64,000 nt of DNA from Agelaius tricolor. Its lineage: Eukaryota; Chordata; Aves; Passeriformes; Icteridae. The DNA is taken from NCBI GenBank assembly GCA_023055355.1, contig JALJCS010000035.1, positions 1,674,001 to 1,738,000 on the forward strand. The letters run 5' to 3'. A program made the translations under genes and the position numbers. This document shows positions 12,118-23,022 of this stretch, piece after piece. Numbering within the stretch: the stretch's first letter is position 1; each line of letters opens with the position of its first letter. Under the pieces are notes generated by a model, which made no database searches, was not told the DNA's origin, and saw only the letters and a program-made list of their open reading frames with translations.

Positions 12118-12686
12118 GCTCTGCCATGGCTAACCAGGGCTAACCAGCAGCTAACCAGCAGCTAACCAGGGCTAACCAGTAGCCAGGCAGGGCTCTGCCA
12201 TGGCTAACCAGGGCTAACCAGGGCCAACCAGGGCTAACCATGGCTAATCAGCAGCTAACCAGGGCTAACCAGGGCTAACCAGCAGCCAGGCAGGGCTCTG
12301 CCATGGCTAACCAGGGCTAACCAGCAGCTAACCAGGGCTAACCAGTAGCCAGGCAGGGCTCTGCCATGGCTAACCAGGGCTAACCAGGGCCAACCAGGGC
12401 TAACCATGGCTAACCAGGGCTAACCAGGGCTAACCAGGGCTAACCAGCAGCCAGGCAGAGCTCTGCCATGGCTAACCAGGGCTAACCAGGACTAACCAGC
12501 AGCTAACCAGGGCTAACCAGGGCTAACCAGCAGCCAGGCAGGGCTCTGCCATGGCTAACCAGGGCTAACCAGCAGCTAACCAGGGCTAACCAGCATCCAG
12601 GTAGGGCTCTGCCATGGCTAACCAGGGCTAACCAGGGCTAACCAGCAGCTAACCAGGGCTAACCAGCAGCTAACCAGCAGCCAGGA
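12118..12686. repeat. 10/11-bp minisatellite (GGCTAACCAG) with punctuating spacers
   Basis: Units are GGCTAACCAG (10 bp) or the 11-bp form with CAG. They are punctuated by a spacer containing CAGGCAGGGCTCTGCCATGG. The spacer's CTGCCA starts at 12121, 12195, 12298, 12361, 12463, 12546 and 12609, giving higher-order blocks of 74, 103, 63, 102, 83 and 63 bp. The structure is a nested tandem array, not coding. Confidence 0.95.
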
Positions 12687-14206
12687 GACCTGCTGGTTCT
12701 GTGGAGCTGGTTCCTCCCTTCCTGTGACATTCCTGCCCCAGCAGCTCCCTCTGCCCTGCCCTGTGTGCCCAGCTGCTCTGTTGGTGGCCAAACCTCCCCA
12801 AGGAAAGAGGCTGCAGCCCTGGTGCTCTGTTCCCATGTTTGTTGTAGATCCTGCTTTCTCAGGGCTGGTTCTGGGCAGTAATTGGGGTGGCACTTCCAGG
12901 AATCCATTTCCTGCTGCACAACCTCCTGGCAACATCTGGCACAGCGTGTCTGCACAGATGTTTGCTGCTGGGGCAGCTTCCCAGGGCTTTGCTGGGGCGC
13001 TGTGTGGAGCTCCATGGATGAGAGAAGCTGCATCCCACTGGGGTTGTGCAAACCAGCTCATATATTTTAAAATGAGAAGAGAAGAAATTCACAGCTGTGC
13101 CTTTATTATATGTGCATTTAGGGCCAAATTGGGCCTGTTTCTGGTGTGAAAATCTGCAGGGAGAGGGGCTGTTCCTTCAGAGGCTGCTGAGCAGCAGCAA
13201 AATCTCTCCAGAGCTACTGCTGCAGCCCTGGGTCTGCACATCCCTTATTTCCCTTGCATTTTATCTCCTAGAAGATACAGAAAGCCTCTGCTGCCTCATC
13301 CTCCTTCCCCCATTAAGCCCTACTGCCCAGGACAGGCAATGCTGGAGGCTGAGAGTGGGGCCACAGGAGATCCATGAGGATTCCCTGGGCTTTTCCAGCC
13401 CCCTGGGGGTGAGTCTGTCCTTTCCTTCCTATATTGCTGAGGTTTGTGCCTCAAAAACCCTTCTGCCCCCAGCTCAGTGTGCCCCTCACCCATCGTGCCA
13501 GCTGCAGAGCTCCTGGGCTTTCCAGGTGGGCACACACTTGGGAAGATGCTCATGGGAAGCAGGAGGATAACTGAGACCAAAACTGCTGCCCTGATGGAGT
13601 GTCCTGAGCTCCAGCAGCCAGGCCAGGGCACAGGAGCTGGCTGAGCCCTGCACAGGGTGGTGGCTCCTGTCTGGTGTCAAAAGCAGCCAAACCCTTCATC
13701 TCCTGCCCGAACCACCACCATGGGCATGGCTGCAATTCCACCGGGACCAGGCAGCCCCAGCACCCCTGAGCACAAATCCAGACTCTCCCACCTTCTCTCC
13801 ATCCACTGTCTGCATCTTCCTGATGCTGCAGGGCAGGCTGGGGAGCTTCCAAGCACTTGTTAAACCTTCTGGGGGTCAGCAGCACCCACAGAGCTGCAGG
13901 GCTGATGGCTTCAAGGGTACAGCATGCACTGCTGTGAGCAGTGACCATTAAACACCAATCAGTTCAGGGCACTGAGCTTTGCTTTGTTCCTTTTATGGGT
14001 GCTTCTCCCAAAGCCACAGCCCCAGGAGTGCTGCTCTGGCCATGCAGGACAATAGACATTGTCCTTGGTGGCACACAGCTTGGGCAAGGATGGCTGAAGT
14101 GGCCAGGATGGGACAGAAATGGGACACAAAGCCTGAGCAGCACTGCTGGGACCAAAGCACAGCTCCCAGCTGCCCAGGGGAGGGCAAGAGGAGAAGAAAA
14201 AGAGGA
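12687..14206. other. Unique GC-rich non-coding sequence
   Basis: Single-copy. Open frames up to 157 aa occur on both strands and overlap one another. None shows a domain signature, a good start context or paired splice sites. Confidence 0.55.
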
Positions 14207-14212
14207 CTGGGA

Positions 14213-14641
14213 TGGCACGGACACATTTGATGAAAAATCTTTTTGCTAAGATCTTTTCTCTTGAGAAGCTGAGAGGCTTCAGAAACAAAATGTAACCAAT
14301 GGTTATCTGCTGCTGTGGAATGCAACAGGTGCATCTGGGATTGGGCTCATGTGGTTGTTTTTAATTAATGGCCAATCACAGCCCAGCTGTCTCGGGCTCT
14401 TTAGTCAGGCACAAAATTTTATTATCATTCTATTGTTTCTATTCTTTTCAAGACTTCTGATGAAATCTTTTCTTCTATTCTTTAGTATAGTTTTAGTATA
14501 TAATTTTCTTTTAATATAATATATATCATAAAACAATAAATCAGCCTCCTGAAACATGGAGTCAAGATTCTCATCTCTTCCCCTGTCAGAGTTGCCTGCA
14601 AATTCCACATTTAGTGACCCCGAGTGAAGAGCATTGCCACA
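14213..14641 (+). mobile_element. Solo LTR (family A), plus strand, with 6-bp target duplication
   Basis: CTGGGA lies at both 14207-14212 and 14642-14647, flanking a TG...CA element of 429 bp. AATAAA is at 14535-14540. It matches the solo LTR at 37622-38011 through shared blocks such as AACCAATGGTTATCTGCTGC and GGAATGCAACAGGTGCATCT. A 6-bp duplication is typical of class II (ERVK-like) elements. No internal retroviral genes remain. Confidence 0.92.
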
Positions 14642-15062
14642 CTGGGACATAAAGACACTGTTAATGATGAGGTGGCATCAGGAGGGCTGTGCACAGGGAA
14701 CCTCTGTGCTCGTGAGAGGATGAGGAGCTCCTGGAGAAGGGCTGGGGCATAAAGACACTGTTAATTAGGAGATGGGATCAGGAGGGCTGTGCACGGGGAA
14801 CCTCTGTGCTTGTGAGAGGATGAGGAGCTCCTGGAGAAGGGCTGGGACATAAAGACACTGTTAATGATGAGGTGGCATCAGGAGGGCTGTGCACAGGGAA
14901 TCTCTGTGCTCATGAGAGCACAAGGAGCTCCTGGAGAAGGGCTGGGACATAAAGACACTGTTAATGATGAGGTGGCATCAGGAGGGCTGTGCACAGGGAA
15001 CCTCTGTGCTCGTGAGAGGACGAGGAGCTCCTGGAGGAGCACAGAGCAGGGCTGGGACAGGC
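14642..15062. repeat. 100-bp tandem array, four units
   Basis: CATAAAGACACTGTTAAT starts at 14648, 14748, 14848 and 14948, exactly 100 bp apart. Units share GGAGGGCTGTGCAC and GAGGAGCTCCTGGAG. The fourth unit grades into single-copy sequence after an added GCACAGAGCAG. The neighbouring LTR's target site CTGGGA is the junction motif between units. Confidence 0.95.
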
Positions 15063-16852
15063 TCTGGGCTGCTCCCAGCCAGAGGAGCTCTGCCCCAGCA
15101 GCAGGAGCTGGGCTGCCAGCACTCCTGTGGCCTCCAGCTATGAGCAGCCATGGTTTGCTGCACAGTGACAGGCATGGAGACCAAGGTGGGGTGGATTTGT
15201 CACAGTGTTGGTGTCCAAATGGCTCCCAGGAGAGACTGACGTGGAGCCAGCAGGGGAAGCACTGCATGTTCTGCACTCAGGAGTGCGTTTGCAAACCACC
15301 AGAGCCCTGCTGAGGAGGAGGATGGTTGCTAGCAAGGATGTGAGGAGCAGGAGAGGGATTGTAACATCAACACAAACAGGACAGGTCCTTTCCTGGTGGA
15401 TGCACGTGGTCTGTAAACATCATTGTCACACCGGAGATCTCGCCAGGGATTCCTGAAGATGCTTTCAGCATGCTGCAGTCTCCTCCTTGGGGTTCTTGGG
15501 GTTTCAGAATTCTGACCATCTGTTTGCAATTGAGGCCATTTGGAGGCAGAAGAGAGAGCTGCCAAGAGACTCTTTTTGAGCAAGGAGTGCCTTGTCTTGC
15601 CAAGAAGCTCCCTCCAGCAGGTATCAGAGTCACAGAGCCACAGAAAGGTGCTGTGCTCTGTCCAAGCTTGGGCTGCATTGTGCAGCCCCTGCACTCAGAG
15701 GGGATGGCCAGCAGTGGTGCTGCACACCCAAAAATCCCCCGAGGGAGGCTGTGATACTCAGCACTGCACCAGGGCTCGGAGCTGCCTCTAAATGTCAACC
15801 TGCCTTAAAAGCCCCAGGCATTCCCTGACATGTGTGGTGTGAACCTGTTCACTCAGTAGAGATTTGCTCCACTGAAAACGAGCCTGAAAGTTGATAAGAG
15901 CCCCTGGTTAGGCCTGAAATAGCCCTTTGCAATGTGGGACTGGCTGGAGGAGGTATCAGATGAAGAGCAACAGTCCCAGCACAGCAGAAAGGAGGCTGAG
16001 CTCATGCCTGCCCTTGGCTGCAGCCACAGGTGCTCTGGCTGCTCAGAGGTGTTGCTGGGCCTCACCCACCAAGTTCTGCTGCTCCCTCTGCCCCACATGG
16101 AACACCAGGGGGAAATAAAGAAAGAGCAGAGAGACACTGGAGGGAAAACTGCCCTGGAAATGTGCAGTGGTGCTGTCTGGAAAGTAGGGAATCAAGATTC
16201 CCATCTCATGCAGAGAAAGGCCCGAGGGTTTTGTTCAGTTACCTGGGTGAAATGCAGTGTTCCTGGCAGGAACATGATTCATTCCAATGCCCTCAGAGAG
16301 GGAGGAGGGGCTGTGTTTTATTTTCAACCTTGGTACAGTGCGTGGGAAACGCTGCTGGCACTGGGGTTTCGTTCTGCTGGGGTTTTGCTCTGTGCTGCAG
16401 ATAAGGCTCCTCTTTCCTTGGTCACTTTGTAGGAATGGAAAACATGCCTGGGCCTTCAAGCACACTTTGAAGTCAATCAAAACTGTCTTAAAGTATATTT
16501 CTCTGCTATAGAACATAAAAATATTATCCTTCTGGCATGCCTCCATGAGAATATTAAAAATAGCTTACTGAGTTACTCTGTGAAAATCACTAATATAACA
16601 AGACTTTTGTGTCTTATTTCATTAATGAAGGAACTCTAATGCTGGCCTTGAATGTGATACTGCTATAAATCAATAAAGAACATTTTTGGAAAAACACAAT
16701 CCTATTATTCTGAGATATTTTTGTAGGGTGAAGTTAGAAAGAAACTTTTCTTGCCATGACTTTTGTCCAACTCAATAAGCTATTTGCATCTGAAAACTTT
16801 AGTGCTAGCTAAATAAAAGTGTGTTCTGAAATCCATGTGTGAAATCCATTTG
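15063..16852. other. Unique non-coding sequence
   Basis: Positions 15063-16430 are moderately GC-rich, with overlapping open frames on both strands (up to 166 aa) and no recognised domain. Positions 16440-16850 are AT-rich. No element was recognised. Confidence 0.55.
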
Positions 16853-17635
16853 TTTCCTTCCTTCCTTCCTTCCTTCCTTCCTTCCTTCCTTCCTTCCTTC
16901 CTTCCTTCCGCCACTTCCTTCCGCCACTTCCTTCCTTCCTTCCGCCACTTCCTTCCTTCCTTCCTTCCTTCCTTCCTTCCTTCCTTCCTTCCTTCCTTCC
17001 GCCACTTCCTTCCGCCACTTCCTTCCTTCCTTCCGCCACTTCCTTCCGCCACTTCCTTCCTTCCTTCCTTCCTTCCTTCCTTCCTTCCTTCCTTCCTTCC
17101 TTCCTTCCTTCCTTCCGCCACTTCCTTCCGCCACTTCCTTCCGCCACTTCCTTCCGCCACTTCCTTCCGCCACTTCCTTCCGCCACTTCCTTCCTTCCTT
17201 CCTTCCTTCCTTCCTTCCTTCCTTCCTTCCTTCCTTCCGCCACTTCCTTCCGCCACTTCCTTCCGCCACTTCCTTCCGCCACTTCCTTCCTTCCGCCACT
17301 TCCTTCCTCCACTTCCTTCCTTCCTTCCTTCCTTCCTTCCTTCCTTCCTTCCTTCCTTCCCTCCTTCCTTCCTTCCTTCCTTCCTTCCTTCCTTCCTTCC
17401 TTCCTTCCTTCCTTCCTTCCTTCCGCCACTTCCTTCCGCCACTTCCTTCTGCCACTTCCTTCTGCCACTTCCTTCCTTCCTTCCGCCACTTCCTTCCGCC
17501 ACTTCCTTCCGCCACTTCCTTCCGCCACTTCCTTCCGCCACTTCCTTCCGCCACTTCCTTCCGCCACTTCCTTCCTTCCGCCACTTCCGCCACTTCCTTC
17601 CGCCACTTCCTTCCGCCATTTCCTTCCCTCCCTCC
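16853..17635. repeat. 0.8-kb TTCC / CCGCCACTT composite satellite
   Basis: Runs of (TTCC)n alternate with blocks of the 12-bp motif TTCCGCCACTTC. Plus is almost wholly pyrimidine-rich and minus purine-rich. Open frames of 267-513 aa arise only because these motifs lack stops. They read FLPS/RHFLP on plus and GRKE/WRKE on minus. Long homopurine-homopyrimidine mirror tracts can form triplex DNA. Confidence 0.97.
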
Positions 17636-18878
17636 TGAGCATGGGATGGCATTTTCCTTCCTGGTTTGTTTTGGCGCTGCTTGTCCAGAATGGGGAGAAT
17701 CTGTTTGGCAGAGAAAGGCTTGGAGCTGAATCTCGTACTGACCCCTGTCAGCAGAAGGGAAGTGAGAGCAGGACAGGGCTGCTGGCTTTTCCCGAGCAGC
17801 ATCCAGGAGGCAGCAGGTCTGAGCTGTGGCCTGACTGGGAGGCTGGGGGCTCTGTCCCATTTCCAGCTGCAATTGTTGGTGAACAACTCCCTGGGGCTGT
17901 GGCCATCCCGGCTGGAGGAACCCAGGGATGCTCCTGGCTGGGTCAGGGCTGAGGCTCCTCCAGCTCCTCCCCTGATCTGCAGCACCAAGGAGCCACAAGA
18001 AGGTGGAAAAGCAGGGTGACCATACAGTAGCAATTCTCCCACCCAGCAGAAAGGCTTTAGATTTAATGGCCTCAGAGGGTATTTCTTACATGGATTTGTC
18101 TGATTGCCTTTTGAACTCGTGCTAAAGAGGTGATTTGCTGCTTCCTCAGTGGCCTCCCAGGGGTGTAAATCACAGCTCTGCTTCAAGAACCAGAGCAGCA
18201 GGCAGAGTTCCTCCCTCAGCACCAGGGCTGCCTTTGGCAAGCAGAGACCCCTCTCATTTTCTGTTGTTCCCAAAGGCTCCAGTGATGGACAGAGATTTGG
18301 GGCTGGAAATGGGGCTCTCAATGTGTTCCTGAGGTGTCTCTGGGTTGTTTCTGCCAGGGTTTCACAGCCCCTTCCCTCTGAGCATCCACACAGGGTGAGG
18401 TGAGGAATGGCTGGTGAGGAATGGACAGATGAGCTGAGGGAAAAGGCTCCTCTCAGCCAAGGAACAGAGTTCAGCTGCTTTCCCTTGCTCTGAGCTGCCC
18501 TGACTCTGCTGGTTTATTTCCTGAATAGAATTCTCTGTCTCTGCTCTGCAAGAAAAGCAGCAGCTTTAAATGATCACCAGAGAAATGCAGCTGCATTTTC
18601 AATGACTTGCAGGGGAGCTTCTTCCCTCCAGGTCCTTCAGCATTAGAGGGAAGGGATCAGGAGTCATCCACCCTCAGCTGTTGGCACAGCACTGGCTGGA
18701 AGGACAGGGCTGAAAATCTGAATTGTTTTCATGTTTCCTCTTCCTTATTTCTGACTGACAAGTGGCACAGCAAAGGTTCACACCACTCTTCAGGGAGAAG
18801 GGACTTCTGTATACTCAGAGCAGGCAGGAGAGAGGGATAAGAGAGATAAGGGAGAGAGTCTTGAGCATGGCTCTGGGA
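17636..18878. other. Unique non-coding sequence
   Basis: Single-copy GC-moderate DNA. No gene or mobile element was recognised. Confidence 0.55.
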
Positions 18879-19238
18879 GCAGATGACACAAAGCACCACA
18901 GTGTGTCATGGGCCTGGAACTGAGCAGATGACACAAAGCACCACAGTGTGTCCTGGGCCTGGAACTGAGCAGATGACACAAAGCACCACAGTGTGTCCTG
19001 GGCCTGGAACTGAGCAGATGACACAAAGCACCACAGTGTGTCCTGGGCCTGGAACTGAGCAGATGACACAAAGCACCACAGTGTGTCCTGGGCCTGGAAC
19101 TGAGCAGATGACACAAAGCACCACAGTGTGTCCTGGGCCTGGAACTGAGCAGATGACACAAAGCACCACAGTGTGTCCTGGGCCTGGAACTGAGCAGATG
19201 ACACAAAGCACCACAGTGTGTCATGGGCCTGGAAATAA
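18879..19238. repeat. 45-bp minisatellite, eight units
   Basis: GCAGATGACACAAAGCACC starts at 18879, 18924, 18969, 19014, 19059, 19104, 19149 and 19194, exactly 45 bp apart. The first and last units read GTGTGTCATGGG. The six inner units read GTGTGTCCTGGG and are essentially identical. Because 45 is 15 codons, frames on both strands stay open (136, 162 and 144 aa); these are not genes. Confidence 0.97.
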
Positions 19239-19646
19239 CCATTGCACACCCCTCCAAATCCACACAGCCACGTGGCATGCTGAGTATTTCTGAGGGAAAC
19301 CTCTGCTGCCCAAAGCCAAGATCACTTTCCCTCCCTCATTCCTGACAGAAATTTGTTCACCCTGTTCTTAAAAACCTTCTTTGGCTGGAGAATTGCCCAA
19401 GACATTTTCACTCCTGAAGTGCATGTCCATAACTCCTTCTCAATATGGATAGAGAGAACAAAACACTCTGTTTCTTTCCATGGTAGTCCTCCTTATATTT
19501 AAAACCTGGTCAGGGTTCCCCTCAGACAATTTTCCATTAGATTTTCCCTCAGTCTTTATGCCTGCCCTTGAGTTTCTGATTTTCTAGACTTGTGGTGTCA
19601 CTTTGTGTGCTCTGGGCTCTCTTCTGGTGCCTCTCACCTTCCTCAG
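19239..19646. other. Unique sequence, possibly containing an old retroelement remnant
   Basis: Single-copy. Positions 19330-19600 (CTTAAAAACC, CTGGTCAGGGTTCCCCTC) vaguely recall degenerate CR1 sequence on minus, but not well enough to call. Confidence 0.4.
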
Positions 19647-19935
19647 TGTTATAGATGGATAATGAGATGATTGGCTCTTGCAATTAAAAGATAACTATTG
19701 TGTGAATATTAAGAAAAGTTTTAGTAATGTATAGTAATGTTATTGTAGTTTAGATGTCCTCTGTTCTCCCCATAGCTCCCTTTTCCCCCCTGCATTGTTT
19801 CCACCAGACAGTCTGGGTTGTCTAGGATAGGTACAAAGAAGGCTGCATCTCGGGTTGCTGTTGGTAATTGCTGCCCTGAGATGTGCAGGGTGTCTCTGCT
19901 CTGACCCACACAACTGAAGAATGAGTCTGGACTCT
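19647..19935 (+). mobile_element. Solo LTR (family X), 5' part, interrupted
   Basis: It starts TGTTATAGATGGATAATGAG, which matches the minus-strand start of the LTR at 51967-52386 (TGTGATAGATGAGTAATGCA). The sequence is then interrupted by an opposite-strand LTR and resumes around 20590. The flank CTCAG at 19642-19646 resembles CTGAG after 20923, a possible degenerate 5-bp target duplication. Confidence 0.6.
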
Positions 19936-20585
19936 TCACTTTTTGGTCTTGAGGTTGTTTATTAATTCTTATCTATAAAATTTCCTTTCTGCCCAGCTGA
20001 GATCTGCTCAGCAGGGCAGCCACAGGCACTCTGACTGCCCCTGGGGTGGTGTTGTCCTTTTATACTACAAACTACATAGAACATATTGACACTTAATTCC
20101 CAATACCCATCAGCTGTGTTAGACAGTGCACCTCTACTCTAAACCAACCCCAAAGTTCCAACATCACTGCAGAAAATGGAGAACAAGAAGAAGAAGAAGA
20201 AGAAGAAGAAGAAGAAGAAGAAGAAGAAGAAGAAGGACAAGAACAAGAACAAGAAGAACAAGAACAAGAAGAAGAAGAAGAAGAAGAAGAAGAAGGAGAA
20301 GAAGGAGAAAGGCTGGACACACCCAGATTCCTCCATCTTGTCCCCATAACCCCCATACCAACAATCCTAAAATCTGCATTTTCACCCTGTGATCATTTTG
20401 TTATCACACCATTCAAACCTCTGTGACTTTCATGTCCCCATACAAAGCTGGTAACTCGCTCCAGGGGTCACAATCAAATCCCCAGGTGCTCTGGGCTCTG
20501 TGCCAGGGTCTCTGAGCCCCCGGGTGGGGTCCTTGGCCACTCTGGACACCTGGAGGGATGTGCTGAGCTCTGACAGCTGCACATG
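19936..20585 (-). mobile_element. ERVL-like LTR, minus strand, nested inside another LTR
   Basis: The reversed AATAAA region GTTTATTAATTCTTATC lies near 19960. A reversed TATA box (TTTTATACTAC, minus GTAGTATAAAA) lies near 20057. The block from CCTCCATCTTG (20331) to GGGTCTCTGAGCCCC corresponds to the LTR at 2600-3130. It contains the GAA expansion at 20180-20311, which interrupts the match. Edges are approximate. Confidence 0.6.
20180..20311. repeat. (GAA)n trinucleotide expansion
   Basis: About 130 bp of GAA/AAG units with a few GAC, AAC and GGA interruptions, homopurine on plus. It lies within the inner LTR and explains the Arg-, Phe- and Leu-rich frames around it. Confidence 0.97.
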
Positions 20586-20589
20586 TGTC

Positions 20590-20923
20590 CCTTACCTGAG
20601 GCAATTGGGAATAGAAAAGCTTGGTGCTTAGGGGGTGCAGCATGGCAACACCTGCCCTGCAATCCAGTCACAAGAAAGCATTTTGCACTGATAAATGGCA
20701 CCGAAGAGCTGACTGACAGACTTTGGGAGGAGCCAGGTTAAGCTGATCCAACCCCAGGGGTATAAAAGTCTGAGCACCCATCTTGAAGATGAACCAGCCT
20801 TGTGATGTCCGTGAGGGGCAGTTCCCAGTGCTGCAGCTTTTTCCTTCTGTAGTCCTTTGTTGTATTTTTGTCAAGGTTTAATAAACCTCTTTAACTTTTC
20901 AAAGGGAGCAGTTGTTTCTCACA
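20590..20923 (+). mobile_element. Solo LTR (family X), 3' part with TATA box and poly(A) signal
   Basis: TATAAAAG is at 20761-20768 and AATAAA at 20880-20885. The segment from CAGTGCTGCAGCTTTTTCC to AATAAACC corresponds to the reversed sequence at 51983-52060. It ends ...TTCTCACA at 20923. Together with 19647-19935 it makes one element split by a later insertion. Confidence 0.65.
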
Positions 20924-23016
20924 CTGAGCATGGCTGAGAGCAGTCAGCAATGCAGAGCAGAGCAGAGCAGGCAGGTGAAGGGATGTGGTTTGCCCTGCAC
21001 AGCCCCTGCTCCCCCTTCTCTCACTCTCAGCATCCCTGATGGTGCTGAGCTGGCCCGTGGTGCTGCTCTGTGTCACAGAACATTCTGCTCTGTACACTGT
21101 GTATGTGCAATCCCTGATTCTCACTGGGTTTGTTTCTGTGACTGTCCTCACATCATCACTTCTTTTTAAAGCCATTATCTCGCTCTGACACTGCTCTGCT
21201 GCATGCGTGTGCCCCATTCCAACTCCACCTCCTAGGAAATAAAGTGATTTTCTACTCCACTTTGTAGAGGAAACATCGAACACAAAGGGACACAGTGACC
21301 CACTGGGAGCCTCTCTCTGAGTGTGCTTTTCTAAGTGTTTCACACCACCTTGGGCAATGCACATCAGCTTTCCCAAAACTCTTTAGACAATGTCATGTCA
21401 GGAGGTGTCAACAGCCTCGTTAAACACAAGACAGATGATGTGTACAGCTTATTCCCTATCCACAAGTGCCACAGAAGGATTAGATTTGACACATGCATAA
21501 TGGCTGCGTTTTTATTTCTTTTCTCTGATTTGTTTCAGTATTTGTTTGTTGGCTCCATTTGTTGTCTCAGTACTTTTCTGGAAATGGAAGTTCGAGTAGA
21601 TGCTCCATAATTTCCCTTTTTCAAAACCAGCTCTGAGAGCCCTTCCAGCTCCTCTGGTTCCCTTCACCCAGGCTGGGGCAGCCGCCCTTGCCAGCACCCG
21701 TCCTGCTGGACAGAAAACAGGGAAAAGCAGCAAAACAGAGATGAGTGTGAGATACATCCAGCATCAGATGGAAAGCTTCCACCTGCACAGCCTGTCCTCC
21801 CAGCACCAGGTGCAATCCCACCCCAATGACATCCCCAAGCCAGAGCTGGTGCAATAATTACAGTAAATTGTACAAAAATCCAATTCCCCAAGCTGTGGAT
21901 GTAGGTCAGTTTGTTCACCATATATAGCATAACCCACCACAGCTGACTGAGAGCATATTAATTACTTTGGGTTTGTTTCTGTAAAAATAGAAGAAATCTG
22001 CAGTTTAATCTTGAATTGTCTCAGAAAAAAAAAAAAATAAAATACAAGCTTGCTTCTTTGTGCCTCTCCAGCCCTTCACAGTTCATGGTTTGCAATGTGT
22101 GCAAAACAAATGAATGTTACCTTGCTCAGAGGAAGCCTTGTTGTCAGGTCTGAATTTCTTTCTGTTTGTTTTGTTTTAGAAAGCTTCCCTCTCCCATCAG
22201 TTCAGGAATGCTCTCTTGGCAATATTCTCTCCTGCATCTCCTTATCACAGATGCTGTTTAGACACTTCCCCCATTTTGGTCCCCAAACTACCTGTGAAGA
22301 GCTCAGTTCTGCAAGGTCTTTCCATTCCCCTACAAAAAAAAAAATAGCTTATTTCTATTTGTGTTTCTGCAAAGTGTCTTTTCCACTGGGAAAGCTCCTT
22401 TCCAGCAGCTCTTGCCTGCCCAGGCTTCGAGGGCCTGCTGGAGACTGTCTGCAGCAGCCTCTGTGAAGCAGAGCTCGCTGCTCCTGCCTATAAATAACAT
22501 TTCAGATGCCCAGGCCACACAGTCACACTGCAGGAAAGGTCAGCAGGAGTCGTCATCGCCCAGAGAGATCACTCTCCACAACTGCCCCATGCCTGAGGCT
22601 GGCCTGGACTGCAGCCAGGGCTCTGGGCCTTATCAGGGCTGCATCTCCCTGGGAATTTTCGGGTTTATTGGAAAATGCTGATTCATAGACATCAAAATGG
22701 TTCATGGAAATGCAGCAGTTTTTCTGAATTTACAAGGAAACCCAGACATTATTTGGATGCACTAGTGACTGGTTGGCTGCCAGGGTATCCCATGGCTTCC
22801 AGAATGTGTCTGCTTGCAGGACAGCTGTGTCCTCTGGGCTGCCCCAGACACAGGAGCCAGAGCTCTGCCAAGGGCCTGCTCTGACTGAGCTCTTGGCAGC
22901 CCTTAACCCCAGCATGAGATGGGCTGGGGGGGTTTCTCTCTCACCAGCCTGGTCTGGAGGTGCTGTTGGATCATCCTGGAAAGTCAAGGGTGTAACACTC
23001 ACAGAGTGTCCTTTTT
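20924..23016. other. Unique non-coding sequence
   Basis: Single-copy. Poly(A)-type runs occur at about 22026-22038 and 22337-22347. Nothing coding was recognised. Confidence 0.55.
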
Positions 23017-23022
23017 ATTGGG

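Noticed and set aside
15329..15828. Possible retroviral protein remnant on either strand
   Set aside because: No protease, reverse transcriptase or integrase motif can be seen in the frames.
16780..18321. 513-aa minus frame and several 267-397-aa frames
   Set aside because: They consist of GRKE/WRKE or LPSF repeats produced by the TTCC/CCGCCAC array.
18879..19238. CRISPR-like or repeat-protein gene
   Set aside because: Head-to-tail 45-bp units without spacers, open on both strands; a minisatellite.
20126..20392. Arg-rich plus frame and Ser/Phe/Leu-rich minus frames
   Set aside because: Translation of the GAA expansion within an LTR.
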